Under the pieces are notes generated by a model. It saw only the letters and a list, made by a program, of their open reading frames with translations. It ran no database searches and was not told where the DNA came from. 15,515 bases of DNA, taken from an uncultured Collinsella sp. (GTDB lineage: Bacteria; Actinomycetota; Coriobacteriia; Coriobacteriales; Coriobacteriaceae). The position numbers were made by a program, and so were the translations under genes. The stretch is taken from positions 1 through 15,515 of the forward strand of contig CAUFMB010000048.1 in assembly GCA_959026535.1 (NCBI GenBank), written 5' to 3'. Of the stretch, positions 1-6,360 are shown in pieces. Within the stretch, counting starts at the first letter, position 1. Each line of letters begins with the position of its first letter.

Positions 1-73
1 GGCGAGTTAGCCGGCAGGTCGGCATGTCAATCCTGGTCTAACAGAGCCTTATTTATCCCCCGTCCCAGAAATA

Positions 74-1027
74 TCAGTGACAAACGCACGACTTTGCGCT
101 GGTGAGGACGCCGGTGGTGTCGAACGCCGGGGTAAAGCTCTCGTCTACCGCTCCGCCTTCTTGCCAGAACATCGTCGTAAAGCCCAAGTCGTCGGCATGA
201 TCGAGCACCTGCTCGTACTCCTCGCGCGTCACGGCGCGCGCCAACTCGCCGCCTTGCTCGCGCATGAGCGCATTGGGCGTGTACTGGTTCATGACCGAAA
301 TCGGCACGTCACCCACCGTCTGCCACACCAGGTCCAGCACGCGGCACGAATCGTCCGCATGACCCGGCAGCACCAGGTGACGGACGATGATGCCGCGCTT
401 CATGAGCCCCTCGTCGTCCACCAGCTCTCCCCCGCGGCGCTCAATCTCGCGCGCCATCTGAGCCAGGCCAGACACGGCCACACGTGGGTAATCCTTAATA
501 TGAGAAAGCGACTGCGCAAGCCCGGCATCGGCATATTTAAAGTCGGTAAGCCACACGTCGACCATATCGCCGAGCGCAGCCACGGCACTCGCCCGCTCAT
601 AGCCACTCGTGTTGTAGACGATCGGGATGTCCAGCCCGCGCGCCCGCGCTGCGGCAATCGCGGCCGGCAGCAGGTGAGCGTAATGCGTCGCAGTCACCAG
701 GTTGATGTTGTTGGCGCCCTGGTCCTGCAGCTCCAGCATAATCTCGACCAAACGCTGGGGCGTAATCTCAAGACCGAAATTTCCCGTCGAAATCTCGTGG
801 TTTTGGCAGTAGACGCATTTGAGCGAACAGCCGCTAAAGAAAATCGTGCCCGAGCCGGCCTCACCCGAGATGGGCGGCTCCTCCCACATATGGAGCGCCG
901 CGCGGGCGACCTTAAGCGTGTCGTCGGCGCCGCATATGCCGTGCGCACCCTCATCGCGCGCCGCACCGCAACGGCGTGGACACAAATGACAGGCAGACGA
1001 AAAAAGTTCGGTCAACGACGTCGGCAT
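74..1027 (-). CDS. PflX-like radical SAM protein (pyruvate formate-lyase-activating enzyme family)
   Basis: The 317-aa protein carries the radical SAM signature CSLKCVYC (Cys67, Cys71, Cys74), which ligates the [4Fe-4S] cluster that cleaves S-adenosylmethionine. Before it lies an N-terminal cysteine group, CHLCPRRC (Cys13, 16, 20) plus Cys32. This arrangement is typical of the PflX/COG1313 proteins, which resemble glycyl-radical activases but whose targets are mostly unknown. No glycyl-radical enzyme gene lies in the window, so the partner is unknown. The protein ends in CVCH, adding two C-terminal cysteines. I chose the ATG at 1027 because GGAG (1037-1040, minus strand) precedes it by 9 nt; a TTG 15 nt further upstream gives 322 aa but would overlap that ribosome site. 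The protein is probably cytoplasmic and oxygen-sensitive. The family call is firm; the substrate is not known. Confidence 0.85.
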   Translation of the reverse strand: MPTSLTELFSSACHLCPRRCGAARDEGAHGICGADDTLKVARAALHMWEEPPISGEAGSGTIFFSGCSLKCVYCQNHEISTGNFGLEITPQRLVEIMLELQDQGANNINLVTATHYAHLLPAAIAAARARGLDIPIVYNTSGYERASAVAALGDMVDVWLTDFKYADAGLAQSLSHIKDYPRVAVSGLAQMAREIERRGGELVDDEGLMKRGIIVRHLVLPGHADDSCRVLDLVWQTVGDVPISVMNQYTPNALMREQGGELARAVTREEYEQVLDHADDLGFTTMFWQEGGAVDESFTPAFDTTGVLTSAKSCVCH

Positions 1028-1142
1028 AAAAACATGCTCCAAAATAACGATTCAGCAGCTCAAACGTAAAGGCCCGGACCGCACAGACGGCTCCAAGCCC
1101 AAGGCGCCGTAATCGTCCGACACGAATTTTGTAATGTCAAGA

Positions 1143-1171
1143 CTGGAATCAACAAAGTGCCGCTTTATGAT
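1143..1171 (+). promoter_or_regulatory. Candidate promoter for the structured RNA
   Basis: TATGAT at 1166-1171 matches five of six bases of the sigma-70 -10 consensus. The hexamer 17 bp upstream (CTGGAA, 1143-1148) is a weak -35. Transcription would start about 1178-1181, exactly where the 5' strand of the RNA's closing stem begins. That agreement is the main support. Confidence 0.4.
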
Positions 1172-1180
1172 GTAGGTATT

Positions 1181-1348
1181 CCGCCCCCCGCGGAGCAACT
1201 GGGTGAACCGTCGCGTTTATTTAGGGAGCCCACACAGTCGTACTTAGTACAGGTATCCTTCGTTGTTAAGGACGCTGGAACAGTCGATGAGGGCACCCAC
1301 CTGTTTTAGGTGGGTTCATTTTCGTAACGTGGGGGGTGGTTTTCTTTT
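1181..1348 (+). ncRNA. ssrS: Structured small RNA, probably 6S-like
   Basis: Bases 1181-1192 (CCGCCCCCCGCG) pair completely with 1328-1339 (CGTGGGGGGTGG): 12 pairs, two of them G-U. A T-rich run at 1340-1348 follows, so the closing stem doubles as a terminator and defines an RNA of about 165 nt. Inside are GCCC 1228-1231 with GGGC 1291-1294, an apical hairpin 1256-1260/1268-1272, and a strong hairpin CCCACCT-GTTTT-AGGTGGG (1296-1314) on the 3' side. Sequence TGAACC (1204-1209) could pair instead with GGTTCA (1313-1318). A closed end stem, a large central region with a 3'-side hairpin, and an apical stem match the general plan of 6S RNA, which binds the housekeeping RNA polymerase as an open-promoter mimic. 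The pairing is seen; the 6S identity is inference. The alternative is a leader or other regulatory RNA upstream of the transferase gene. Confidence 0.55.
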
Positions 1349-1562
1349 GCCGATTTTGCCAAAAATTGCCATCGCAGATCCCGTATGACACCCAACGGCA
1401 CTCGGCAGAACCCCCGCCAACATCCCAATATCTGGTAAGCGCGTGATAATCGCACGGCGTAAACCCCCGCACCCCCTCGGTCGAGTATCATGGGTCAGCT
1501 ATGCCCTTTTGCGCGTAGCGCCCTTTGACCTTTTCCTTCGACGCTTGGCGGTTTTTTGATTC

Positions 1563-2762
1563 ATGGCTTCATCCACGAGCTTCATACCGTACTTATGCGT
1601 GGCGGCCGCTGCCTTTATCACGACCTTTCTCACGGTACCCCTGGTCAAGCGCCTGGCAATCAAGCTCGACGCCGTCGACTATCCCTCCAAGCGCCGTATC
1701 AACACTAAGCCCATCCCACGCATGGGCGGCACCGCGGTCTTTTTGGGCCTCGTCGTCGCCTGTATTGTGCAGATCCTGGGCACCTGGTACCTGGGCTGGC
1801 CGCCCGTTTTGGTACCGCACCCGCGCCTGCACATCAGCTACCCCGTGTTGGCACTCTCCTTTACCGTGATCTTTGCGACTGGCGCGATTGACGACGTCTT
1901 CCAGCTCAAGCCCAAGCAAAAGCTGGCCGGCCAGGTCCTCGCCGCGCTCATCGCCTGCGTGGGCGGCTTAAAAATCGGCGTCATCGTCAACCCGTTTGCC
2001 CCTGGCGAGATTATGCTCGGATGGCTCACCTACCCCATCACCGTGATCTACCTAGTGGCGTTCACCAACATCATCAACCTTATCGACGGCCTCGACGGTC
2101 TGGCCACGGGCATCTGCGGCATCGCGTCGTTCACCATGTTTTCGGTCGCCGTGCTCTCGGGCCGCATCGACGCCGCCGCGCTCTCCATCGCGCTCTTTGG
2201 CTCGTGCCTCGCCTTCTTGCGCTATAACTTCAACCCCGCGAGCATCTTCTTGGGCGACTCGGGGTCGCTGCTGTTGGGCTTCGCTTTGGGCTCCATCTCG
2301 CTGCTCAACGTGAGCCGCACCGCCGCGCTCACCTCGCTCATCATCCCGCTCATCGTGGCAGGCGTACCCATCATCGACACGTTCAGCGCCATCGTGCGCC
2401 GCAAGCGTGCCCACATTAGCATTGGACAGGCCGACAAGGGCCACATTCACCACCGCCTGATCCAAGAGGGTTACAACCAAAAGCAGGCCGTGCTGCTCAT
2501 CTACGCCTGGTGCATCATGCTTTCGGCCGGCGCCGCCGCGATCAATCAGGTCGAGGTGCCCATGCGCGTGCTCATCTTTGTCGTGCTCGCCATTGGCTCG
2601 GCTGCCTTCGCCAAGCACCTGCACCTGTTTGAGCCCGTCCTGCTTCACCATTACAACAAGCGCACGCACGAAGACGAGCTGGTAACCCCCGACGACCCCG
2701 CCTTTAAACAGGAGGAGCAGGCAGCCGAGGAGCGCAAGGAAGAGCGCCACCACAGGCGCTAG
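1563..2762 (+). CDS. tagO: TagO/WecA-type undecaprenyl-phosphate sugar-1-phosphate transferase
   Basis: This 399-aa polytopic membrane protein belongs to the MraY/WecA/TagO family (glycosyl transferase family 4). The family motifs appear in order: DD at 110-111 in GAIDDVFQLKPKQK, NIINLIDGLDGLATG from 169, GDSGS at 231-235, and HIHHR at 294-298. The HxxHR-like loop favours WecA/TagO, which transfer GlcNAc-1-phosphate from UDP-GlcNAc to undecaprenyl phosphate, over MraY. The product would be the first lipid intermediate for teichoic-acid-like or other envelope glycopolymers, made on the inner face of the membrane. About ten hydrophobic segments are followed by a charged, Glu/Arg-rich tail from about residue 355. 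No good ribosome site precedes the ATG at 1563, but the protein begins just before the first membrane segment, as expected. The exact sugar is not determined by the sequence. Confidence 0.87.
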   Translation: MASSTSFIPYLCVAAAAFITTFLTVPLVKRLAIKLDAVDYPSKRRINTKPIPRMGGTAVFLGLVVACIVQILGTWYLGWPPVLVPHPRLHISYPVLALSFTVIFATGAIDDVFQLKPKQKLAGQVLAALIACVGGLKIGVIVNPFAPGEIMLGWLTYPITVIYLVAFTNIINLIDGLDGLATGICGIASFTMFSVAVLSGRIDAAALSIALFGSCLAFLRYNFNPASIFLGDSGSLLLGFALGSISLLNVSRTAALTSLIIPLIVAGVPIIDTFSAIVRRKRAHISIGQADKGHIHHRLIQEGYNQKQAVLLIYAWCIMLSAGAAAINQVEVPMRVLIFVVLAIGSAAFAKHLHLFEPVLLHHYNKRTHEDELVTPDDPAFKQEEQAAEERKEERHHRR

Positions 2763-2922
2763 GTTTTATTGCCGAGAAAGCGACTCATTGCCGCTGGCCG
2801 CTCGCGACCGTGCCGCGACCGCCGCATAGCCCTCGCCCTACCGGCACCTCACTCACTTACGCCCTACCCCTTTCAATAAACGCGTTATCATCTTGATCAA
2901 TACGCATACGTTAGGAGCAATC

Positions 2923-3972
2923 ATGCCAAACGAGAACAGCTACGAAGTCGCGCTGCAAAAGAGCAACGCCATTCGCGAGGGCCTGGCAAAGACGCCCGAG
3001 AAGTTCACCATGCTCACCGGCGACCGCCCGACCGGACGCTTGCACCTGGGTCATTACTTCGGCACCCTCAAGGGCCGTGTTGAACTGCAGAACATGGGCG
3101 CCAAGACCAACGTGCTCATCGCCGACTACCAGGTCATCACCGACCGCGACACCACCGAGCACATCCAGGACAACGTGTACAACATGGTCATGGACTACCT
3201 TGCCTGCGGCATCGACCCCGACAAGACCATGATCTACGCGCACTCCGCCGTGCCCGCCGCAAACCAGCTCATGCTGCCGTTCCTGTCGCTGGTGTCCGAG
3301 GCCGAGCTGGCGCGCAACCCCACGGTCAAGGCCGAGATGGAGGCCTCGGGCCACGAGCTCACCGGCCTTCTGCTCACCTACCCGGTGCATCAGGCCTGCG
3401 ACATCCTGTTCTGCAAGGGCAATGTGGTGCCCGTCGGTCGCGACCAGCTGCCGCACATCGAGCTCACCCGCACCATCGCACGCCGCTTTAACAACCGTTA
3501 CGGCAAGGTGTTCCCCGAGGTCGACGCGCTTCTGTCCGAGACCCCGCTGCTGCCCGGCCTTGACGGTCGCAAGATGAGCAAGAGCTACGGCAACGCCATC
3601 AACATCTCGATGACCGCCGAGGAGACGGCCAAGCGCATCAAGAAGAGCCAGACCGACTCCGAGCGCATGATCACGTTCGATCCCGAGAACCGCCCCGGCG
3701 TGTCCGGCCTGCTTTCGACGGCCGCCATCTGCACCGGCCGTTCCGAGGTCGAGATTGCCGAGGAGATTGGCATGGGCGGCTCCGGCCAGCTCAAGAAGTA
3801 CGTGACCGAGGCCGTCAACGAGTACTTCGCACCGATCCGCGAGCGTCGCCAGCGCTACGAGAACGATCTGGACTATGTGAAGGACGTCCTGCACGAGGGC
3901 AACCGTCGCGCCAACGAGATCGCCGATCAGACCCTGGCAGAGGTTCAGGACGCCATGGGCATGGTGTACTAG
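2923..3972 (+). CDS. trpS: Tryptophanyl-tRNA synthetase
   Basis: The 349-aa class I synthetase charges tRNA-Trp with tryptophan using ATP. Both class signatures are intact: HLGH at residues 41-44, within DRPTGRLHLGHYFGT, and KMSKS at 217-221. Length is normal for a bacterial TrpRS. The ATG at 2923 has AGGAG (2913-2917) five bases upstream, so I prefer it to the TTG at 2893. A -10-like TATCAT lies at 2886-2891, giving a leader of about 25 nt; no good -35 is seen and the leader is too short for a T-box. The gene appears to be a single-gene unit, closed by the terminator at 4008-4035. Confidence 0.95.
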   Translation: MPNENSYEVALQKSNAIREGLAKTPEKFTMLTGDRPTGRLHLGHYFGTLKGRVELQNMGAKTNVLIADYQVITDRDTTEHIQDNVYNMVMDYLACGIDPDKTMIYAHSAVPAANQLMLPFLSLVSEAELARNPTVKAEMEASGHELTGLLLTYPVHQACDILFCKGNVVPVGRDQLPHIELTRTIARRFNNRYGKVFPEVDALLSETPLLPGLDGRKMSKSYGNAINISMTAEETAKRIKKSQTDSERMITFDPENRPGVSGLLSTAAICTGRSEVEIAEEIGMGGSGQLKKYVTEAVNEYFAPIRERRQRYENDLDYVKDVLHEGNRRANEIADQTLAEVQDAMGMVY

Positions 3973-4007
3973 ACCGATCTGCTGGCTTGAGCTTTCGATT
4001 GCTTTAG

Positions 4008-4035
4008 GGCGGGCGCTACGACGTCCGCCTTTTTT
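4008..4035 (+). terminator. Rho-independent terminator of trpS
   Basis: GGCGGGCG (4008-4015) pairs with CGTCCGCC (4022-4029) around a 6-nt loop, with one G-U pair. Six T residues follow. It begins 35 nt after the trpS stop codon. Confidence 0.9.
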
Positions 4036-4059
4036 CGGAGCCGGACTGCTTCGGCTCCG
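4036..4059. repeat. 8-bp perfect inverted repeat
   Basis: CGGAGCCG (4036-4043) and CGGCTCCG (4052-4059) form a perfect stem with an 8-nt loop, immediately after the T-tract of the trpS terminator. No T-tract follows on either strand, so its role is unclear. Confidence 0.6.
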
Positions 4060-4083
4060 CCCATTGCACTCCCCCGATAAACA

Positions 4084-4125
4084 GGAACGGGCCCGCCGGC
4101 AGTCAGTTGCCGGCGGGCCCGTTCC
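4084..4125. repeat. 18-bp perfect GC-rich inverted repeat
   Basis: The arms at 4084-4101 and 4108-4125 are perfectly complementary over 18 bases with a 6-nt loop (GTCAGT). The core is GGGCCCGCCGGC. No clear T-tract follows on either strand. It could be a back-up bidirectional transcription barrier or a dispersed palindromic repeat. Confidence 0.8.
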
Positions 4126-4311
4126 CGAAGTACACCGTTGAATCGCACAGAGGGGAGGAATGCGAATCAAACTCAACAGGGCAGGCTTTTTCATCGCCTA
4201 TTGCCTGCTCCGTTGCTGAATACAATATAGTTCACCGTGGTTTACTTTGCAGCATCAATATTCGCCGCCATAGCTTCTCCATAAGTTAGCCCCGGTAAAC
4301 CTGCAACAGAA

Positions 4312-4348
4312 AACCACCACAAAGGGGACAGGCACCTTTGTGGTGGTT
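4312..4348 (-). repeat. Copy 1 of CCACCACAAAGG hairpin family; likely terminator
   Basis: The 14-bp perfect arms 4312-4325 and 4335-4348 flank a 9-nt loop, 18 nt after the stop codon of the minus-strand MGMT-like gene. On the minus strand the stem ends in a run of Ts, as in an intrinsic terminator. Related copies lie at 4714-4758, 6297-6334 and 7251-7289. Confidence 0.8.
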
Positions 4349-4366
4349 CTGGCCACGGCAGAGCTG

Positions 4367-4687
4367 TTAGAGTCCGGCAGGCCAACGACAGACGGCCAGG
4401 TCGACGTGCATGGGATCGGTAAACGTCACACCCTCCCCCATTAAGAGCTCACGCTGAGCATCGGGGCCGCCAAAGGCAAAGCCCTCACAGATACGGCCGT
4501 CGGCAAACACCACGCGGTGACAGGGAATCTCGCCGGGGCGCGGATTGCTATGCAGGGCATACCCCACATACCGCGCACTTCGTGGTCGACCGGCAAGCAG
4601 CGCCACCTGACCATACGTGGCGACCATCCCCTCGGGGATCTGCTCGACCACCTCGTACACCCGTTCAAAAAAGCCCTCAGACGCCAT
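4367..4687 (-). CDS. MGMT-family protein, single-domain (O6-alkylguanine-DNA alkyltransferase-like)
   Basis: The 106-aa protein matches only the C-terminal DNA-binding and active-site domain of methylated-DNA-cysteine methyltransferases. The active-site motif PCHRV (55-59, Cys56) keeps the catalytic cysteine, unlike alkyltransferase-like (Atl) proteins, which have Trp there. Other family marks are TYGQVALLAG (24-33), the helix around RPRSARYVGYALHSNP (34-49), and the ending motif QRELLMGEGV. The usual N-terminal domain of Ogt/Ada-C is missing, so it could be a minimal alkyl-transfer repair enzyme or a lesion-binding protein that recruits excision repair. The ATG at 4687 has GGGAG six bases upstream; the longer reading frame would start inside the repeat at 4714-4758, so I reject it. 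It appears to be its own unit between two repeat copies. Confidence 0.85.
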   Translation of the reverse strand: MASEGFFERVYEVVEQIPEGMVATYGQVALLAGRPRSARYVGYALHSNPRPGEIPCHRVVFADGRICEGFAFGGPDAQRELLMGEGVTFTDPMHVDLAVCRWPAGL

Positions 4688-4713
4688 TGCTCGCTCCCTT
4701 CCACCCTGAAAAG

Positions 4714-4758
4714 CATAAACCACCGCAAAGGGGACAGGCACCTTTGTGGTGGTTTATG
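4714..4758 (-). repeat. Copy 2 of CCACCACAAAGG hairpin family; likely terminator
   Basis: The arms 4714-4731 and 4741-4758 pair over 18 bp with one G-U wobble, around a 9-nt loop. The copy begins 9 nt after the degV stop codon and ends upstream of the next minus-strand gene, so it should insulate the two. Confidence 0.8.
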
Positions 4759-4767
4759 GCAGGTCAG

Positions 4768-5622
4768 TTAGTTGGCGGGCTGGAAGAAGGCTACGGCTAC
4801 GGCGCCAGGGCCTACGTGGGTACCGATGGTGGCGCCGATGGTGTGAACGGGCAACTCGCCCTCGGTGTGGCCAGCCCAAAGTGCCGCGCTGTCCTCGATA
4901 TACTTCTTGAGCACCGCATCCGAAAGACCCGTATAGCCGAGCGCCAGCGGCATGGAAAAGTCGATGCCGCCCGCCTTTTCGACCTTTTGGTTCAGCAGGT
5001 TGCGGCCGTTCTTGGAACCGCGCGCCTTGCCCAGCTGCACGATCAGACCGTCCTCGACAGCCACCACAGGCTTTACGTTGAGCAGCGTGCCCACGGCGCC
5101 GGCCGCAGCAGACAGACGACCGCCGCGCACCAGGTACTCCAGCGTCTCGAGCAGGCCGATGACGACCACGCGGTCACGGACGGCCTCGACGGCCGCCGCG
5201 ATCTGGGCCGCACTACGGCCCTCGTTCACCAGGCGCAGGGCATACTCGACCAGGACACGCTCGCCCAGAGTGACGTTATTGCTATCCACCACGTACACGT
5301 CGCCGCCCGGCGCCTCGGCAAGTGCGGTACGGGCACTCTGATTGGTGCCTGATAGCTTAGCGCCCACGGTAATAATCACAGCCTCATCGCCGGCTTCACG
5401 AACCTTGGCAATCGCCTGCGAAAACGCGTACGGGTTGACCTGGCCGGTCTTGGGCAGCTCATCGCGCTCCACGAGCATCTCGTAAAAGCGCTGGTGATCG
5501 ATGTCGATGCCATCCATGTACACATCGGTGCCAAAGGTGACGGACAGCGGCAAAACGGCCAGTGCTGGGTGCTCGACCGGCGACATATCGCTTGCGGAAT
5601 CGGTAATAATGCGGACGGACAT
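4768..5622 (-). CDS. DegV family fatty-acid-binding protein (FakB-like)
   Basis: The 284-aa protein has the whole DegV fold. TDSASD lies at 7-12, the TSQP-type ligand loop appears as KTGQVN (58-63), and GAKLSGTNQSA is at 87-97. TLEYLVRGGRLS (160-171) and a C-terminal IGTHVGPGAV motif follow. In characterised FakA/FakB systems, the DegV protein binds a fatty acid, and the kinase FakA phosphorylates it to acyl-phosphate for phospholipid synthesis. The ligand loop here has TGQ in place of the common TSQ. Start ATG 5622 has AAGGA six bases upstream, and it aligns the protein with the usual DegV N-terminus; the longer frame adds 35 residues with no family match. A MarR gene lies 119 nt upstream on the same strand. 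No fakA gene is in the window. Confidence 0.9.
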   Translation of the reverse strand: MSVRIITDSASDMSPVEHPALAVLPLSVTFGTDVYMDGIDIDHQRFYEMLVERDELPKTGQVNPYAFSQAIAKVREAGDEAVIITVGAKLSGTNQSARTALAEAPGGDVYVVDSNNVTLGERVLVEYALRLVNEGRSAAQIAAAVEAVRDRVVVIGLLETLEYLVRGGRLSAAAGAVGTLLNVKPVVAVEDGLIVQLGKARGSKNGRNLLNQKVEKAGGIDFSMPLALGYTGLSDAVLKKYIEDSAALWAGHTEGELPVHTIGATIGTHVGPGAVAVAFFQPAN

Positions 5623-5707
5623 AGCGAATCCTTTCTTGCGCAGGTCCCGCGCAGGGAATTTTGACAGCAAGGCCCCGGCACGGTATACGCGCTCAAACAG
5701 GACTATG

Positions 5708-5720
5708 CAGTTGTTAATTG
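5708..5720. promoter_or_regulatory. Candidate operator between marR and degV
   Basis: CAGTTGTTAATTG is an imperfect inverted repeat (CAGTT-GTT-AATTG, one mismatch) in the 119-nt space before degV. The core TTGTTAA also occurs upstream of marR at 6276-6282. This could be a MarR-type binding site; no such site is proven here. Confidence 0.3.
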
Positions 5721-5741
5721 GAAGCAAAAGCCTTGGCGGCC

Positions 5742-6191
5742 CTACAGCTCGCGTAGGGTGTTGAGAATCGTGTGCAGCGACGTATACATCTGCTCGCGCT
5801 GCTCCACACCCATAGCCTTACCGGTGGTATCGAGCACTTCGTGGATGATGCGGTCGGCCTCGCTCATGCTCTCGCCACCCAGAGCGGTCAGGCGCACCGG
5901 AGCACGATACTTAACGGCGGCATCGCCCGAATCGTCGACCTCGACGTAGCCGCCCTCCTCCAGATGCGCGAGCGTACGCGAGACGGCGGCGCGGGTCACG
6001 CCTGCCATGCGAGCCAGGTCAGCGCCAGTCAGGCCGTCCTTGCTGCGCTCAAGATAGTACAGGCACATAACGTCGGAGCCCTTAAGGCCCAGCCTTGCGC
6101 CCTCGGATGTCTTAATGCGCTGGATCTCCTTGTAGAGCCCGCTGATCAGTCCGACAAAGTCCTCGAAACGTGTCTCGTCGTTCTGCTGCAT
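5742..6191 (-). CDS. MarR-family transcriptional regulator
   Basis: The 149-aa protein is a winged-helix regulator of normal MarR length. An N-terminal dimerisation helix (about 1-35) leads to the helix-turn-helix LTGADLARMAGVTRAAVSRTLAHLEEGGYV (54-83), a beta wing (84-104), and C-terminal helices for dimerisation. MarR proteins bind palindromes as dimers, and a ligand usually releases them. The neighbouring downstream gene encodes a fatty-acid-binding DegV protein. In streptococci the MarR protein FabT controls fatty-acid synthesis, so lipid-linked control is a fair inference but is not shown. No terminator-like repeat separates marR from degV, unlike the other minus-strand genes, so the two may be cotranscribed. 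A purine-rich stretch (AAAGGCGG) lies some 9-13 nt before the ATG and is a weak ribosome site. Confidence 0.88.
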   Translation of the reverse strand: MQQNDETRFEDFVGLISGLYKEIQRIKTSEGARLGLKGSDVMCLYYLERSKDGLTGADLARMAGVTRAAVSRTLAHLEEGGYVEVDDSGDAAVKYRAPVRLTALGGESMSEADRIIHEVLDTTGKAMGVEQREQMYTSLHTILNTLREL

Positions 6192-6273
6192 GGGAGACGA
6201 CCGCCTTTCGCTTGCATAATGCTAACGGGTAAACATCTTAGTCGCATGTCCGAACCCCCGTACCCAAATATCC

Positions 6274-6284
6274 CAATTGTTAAC
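6274..6284. promoter_or_regulatory. Candidate operator upstream of marR
   Basis: CAATTGTTAAC joins two 6-bp palindromes (CAATTG and GTTAAC, sharing a G-T overlap). It shares CA(A/G)TTGTTAA with the site before degV at 5708-5720. It lies about 85 bp before the marR start, where an autoregulatory site could be. No clear promoter was identified beside it. Confidence 0.3.
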
Positions 6285-6296
6285 CCATCAACATAA

Positions 6297-6334
6297 AAAC
6301 CACCACAAAGGGGACGGCACCTTTGTGGTGGTTT
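6297..6334 (-). repeat. Copy 3 of CCACCACAAAGG hairpin family; likely terminator
   Basis: The 15-bp perfect arms 6297-6311 and 6320-6334 enclose an 8-nt loop, one base shorter than in copies 1 and 2. The copy lies 26 nt after the stop codon of the minus-strand B3/B4 gene. Confidence 0.8.
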
Positions 6335-6360
6335 GGGGCATCAATAGGTTCTAGGCGCCG

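Larger units (their letters stand above)
1028..1562. other. 535-base gap without protein genes
   Basis: The gap lies between the divergent radical SAM gene and the TagO-like gene. Its middle third holds the structured RNA at 1181-1348. Bases 1028-1140 show no clear element, although the radical SAM promoter should lie there. Bases 1349-1562 should hold the promoter and leader of the downstream transferase. In that part I see only a small GCGC-GTA-GCGC hairpin (1511-1521) and no convincing -35/-10 pair. The short minus-strand ORFs around 1266-1491 run antisense through the structured RNA and have no family features, so I do not call them. Confidence 0.6.
3973..4366. other. Hairpin-rich gap between trpS and the MGMT-like gene
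   Basis: These 394 bases separate two convergent genes. They hold the trpS terminator (4008-4035), an 8-bp hairpin (4036-4059), an 18-bp GC-rich hairpin (4084-4125), and the terminator-like repeat that follows the minus-strand gene (4312-4348). Between 4126 and 4310 the DNA is more AT-rich. It contains one possible 19-codon ORF (4160-4219), which I do not call as a gene. Confidence 0.6.

Noticed and set aside
77..1069. Long plus-strand frame of 330 codons opposite the radical SAM gene
   Set aside because: It has Arg/His/Gln-rich composition with no family motif and lies fully antisense to a gene with clear catalytic motifs. It is a high-GC shadow frame.
1563..2762. Assignment of the transferase as MraY of peptidoglycan synthesis
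   Set aside because: The HIHHR motif and the absence of mur or division genes nearby fit WecA/TagO better. MraY usually sits in the mur cluster.
2763..2922. T-box or trp attenuator before trpS
   Set aside because: The gap is only 160 bp. No specifier/antiterminator signature or leader peptide with Trp codons is seen, and the likely -10 leaves only about 25 nt of leader.
2911..4194. 427-codon minus-strand frame opposite trpS
   Set aside because: It is antisense to a well-supported synthetase, low in complexity, and runs through the trpS terminator. It is not a gene.
6297..6334. Idea that the CCACCACAAAGG repeats form a CRISPR array
   Set aside because: The copies are 400-1600 bp apart with genes between, differ in sequence and orientation, and have no regular spacers.
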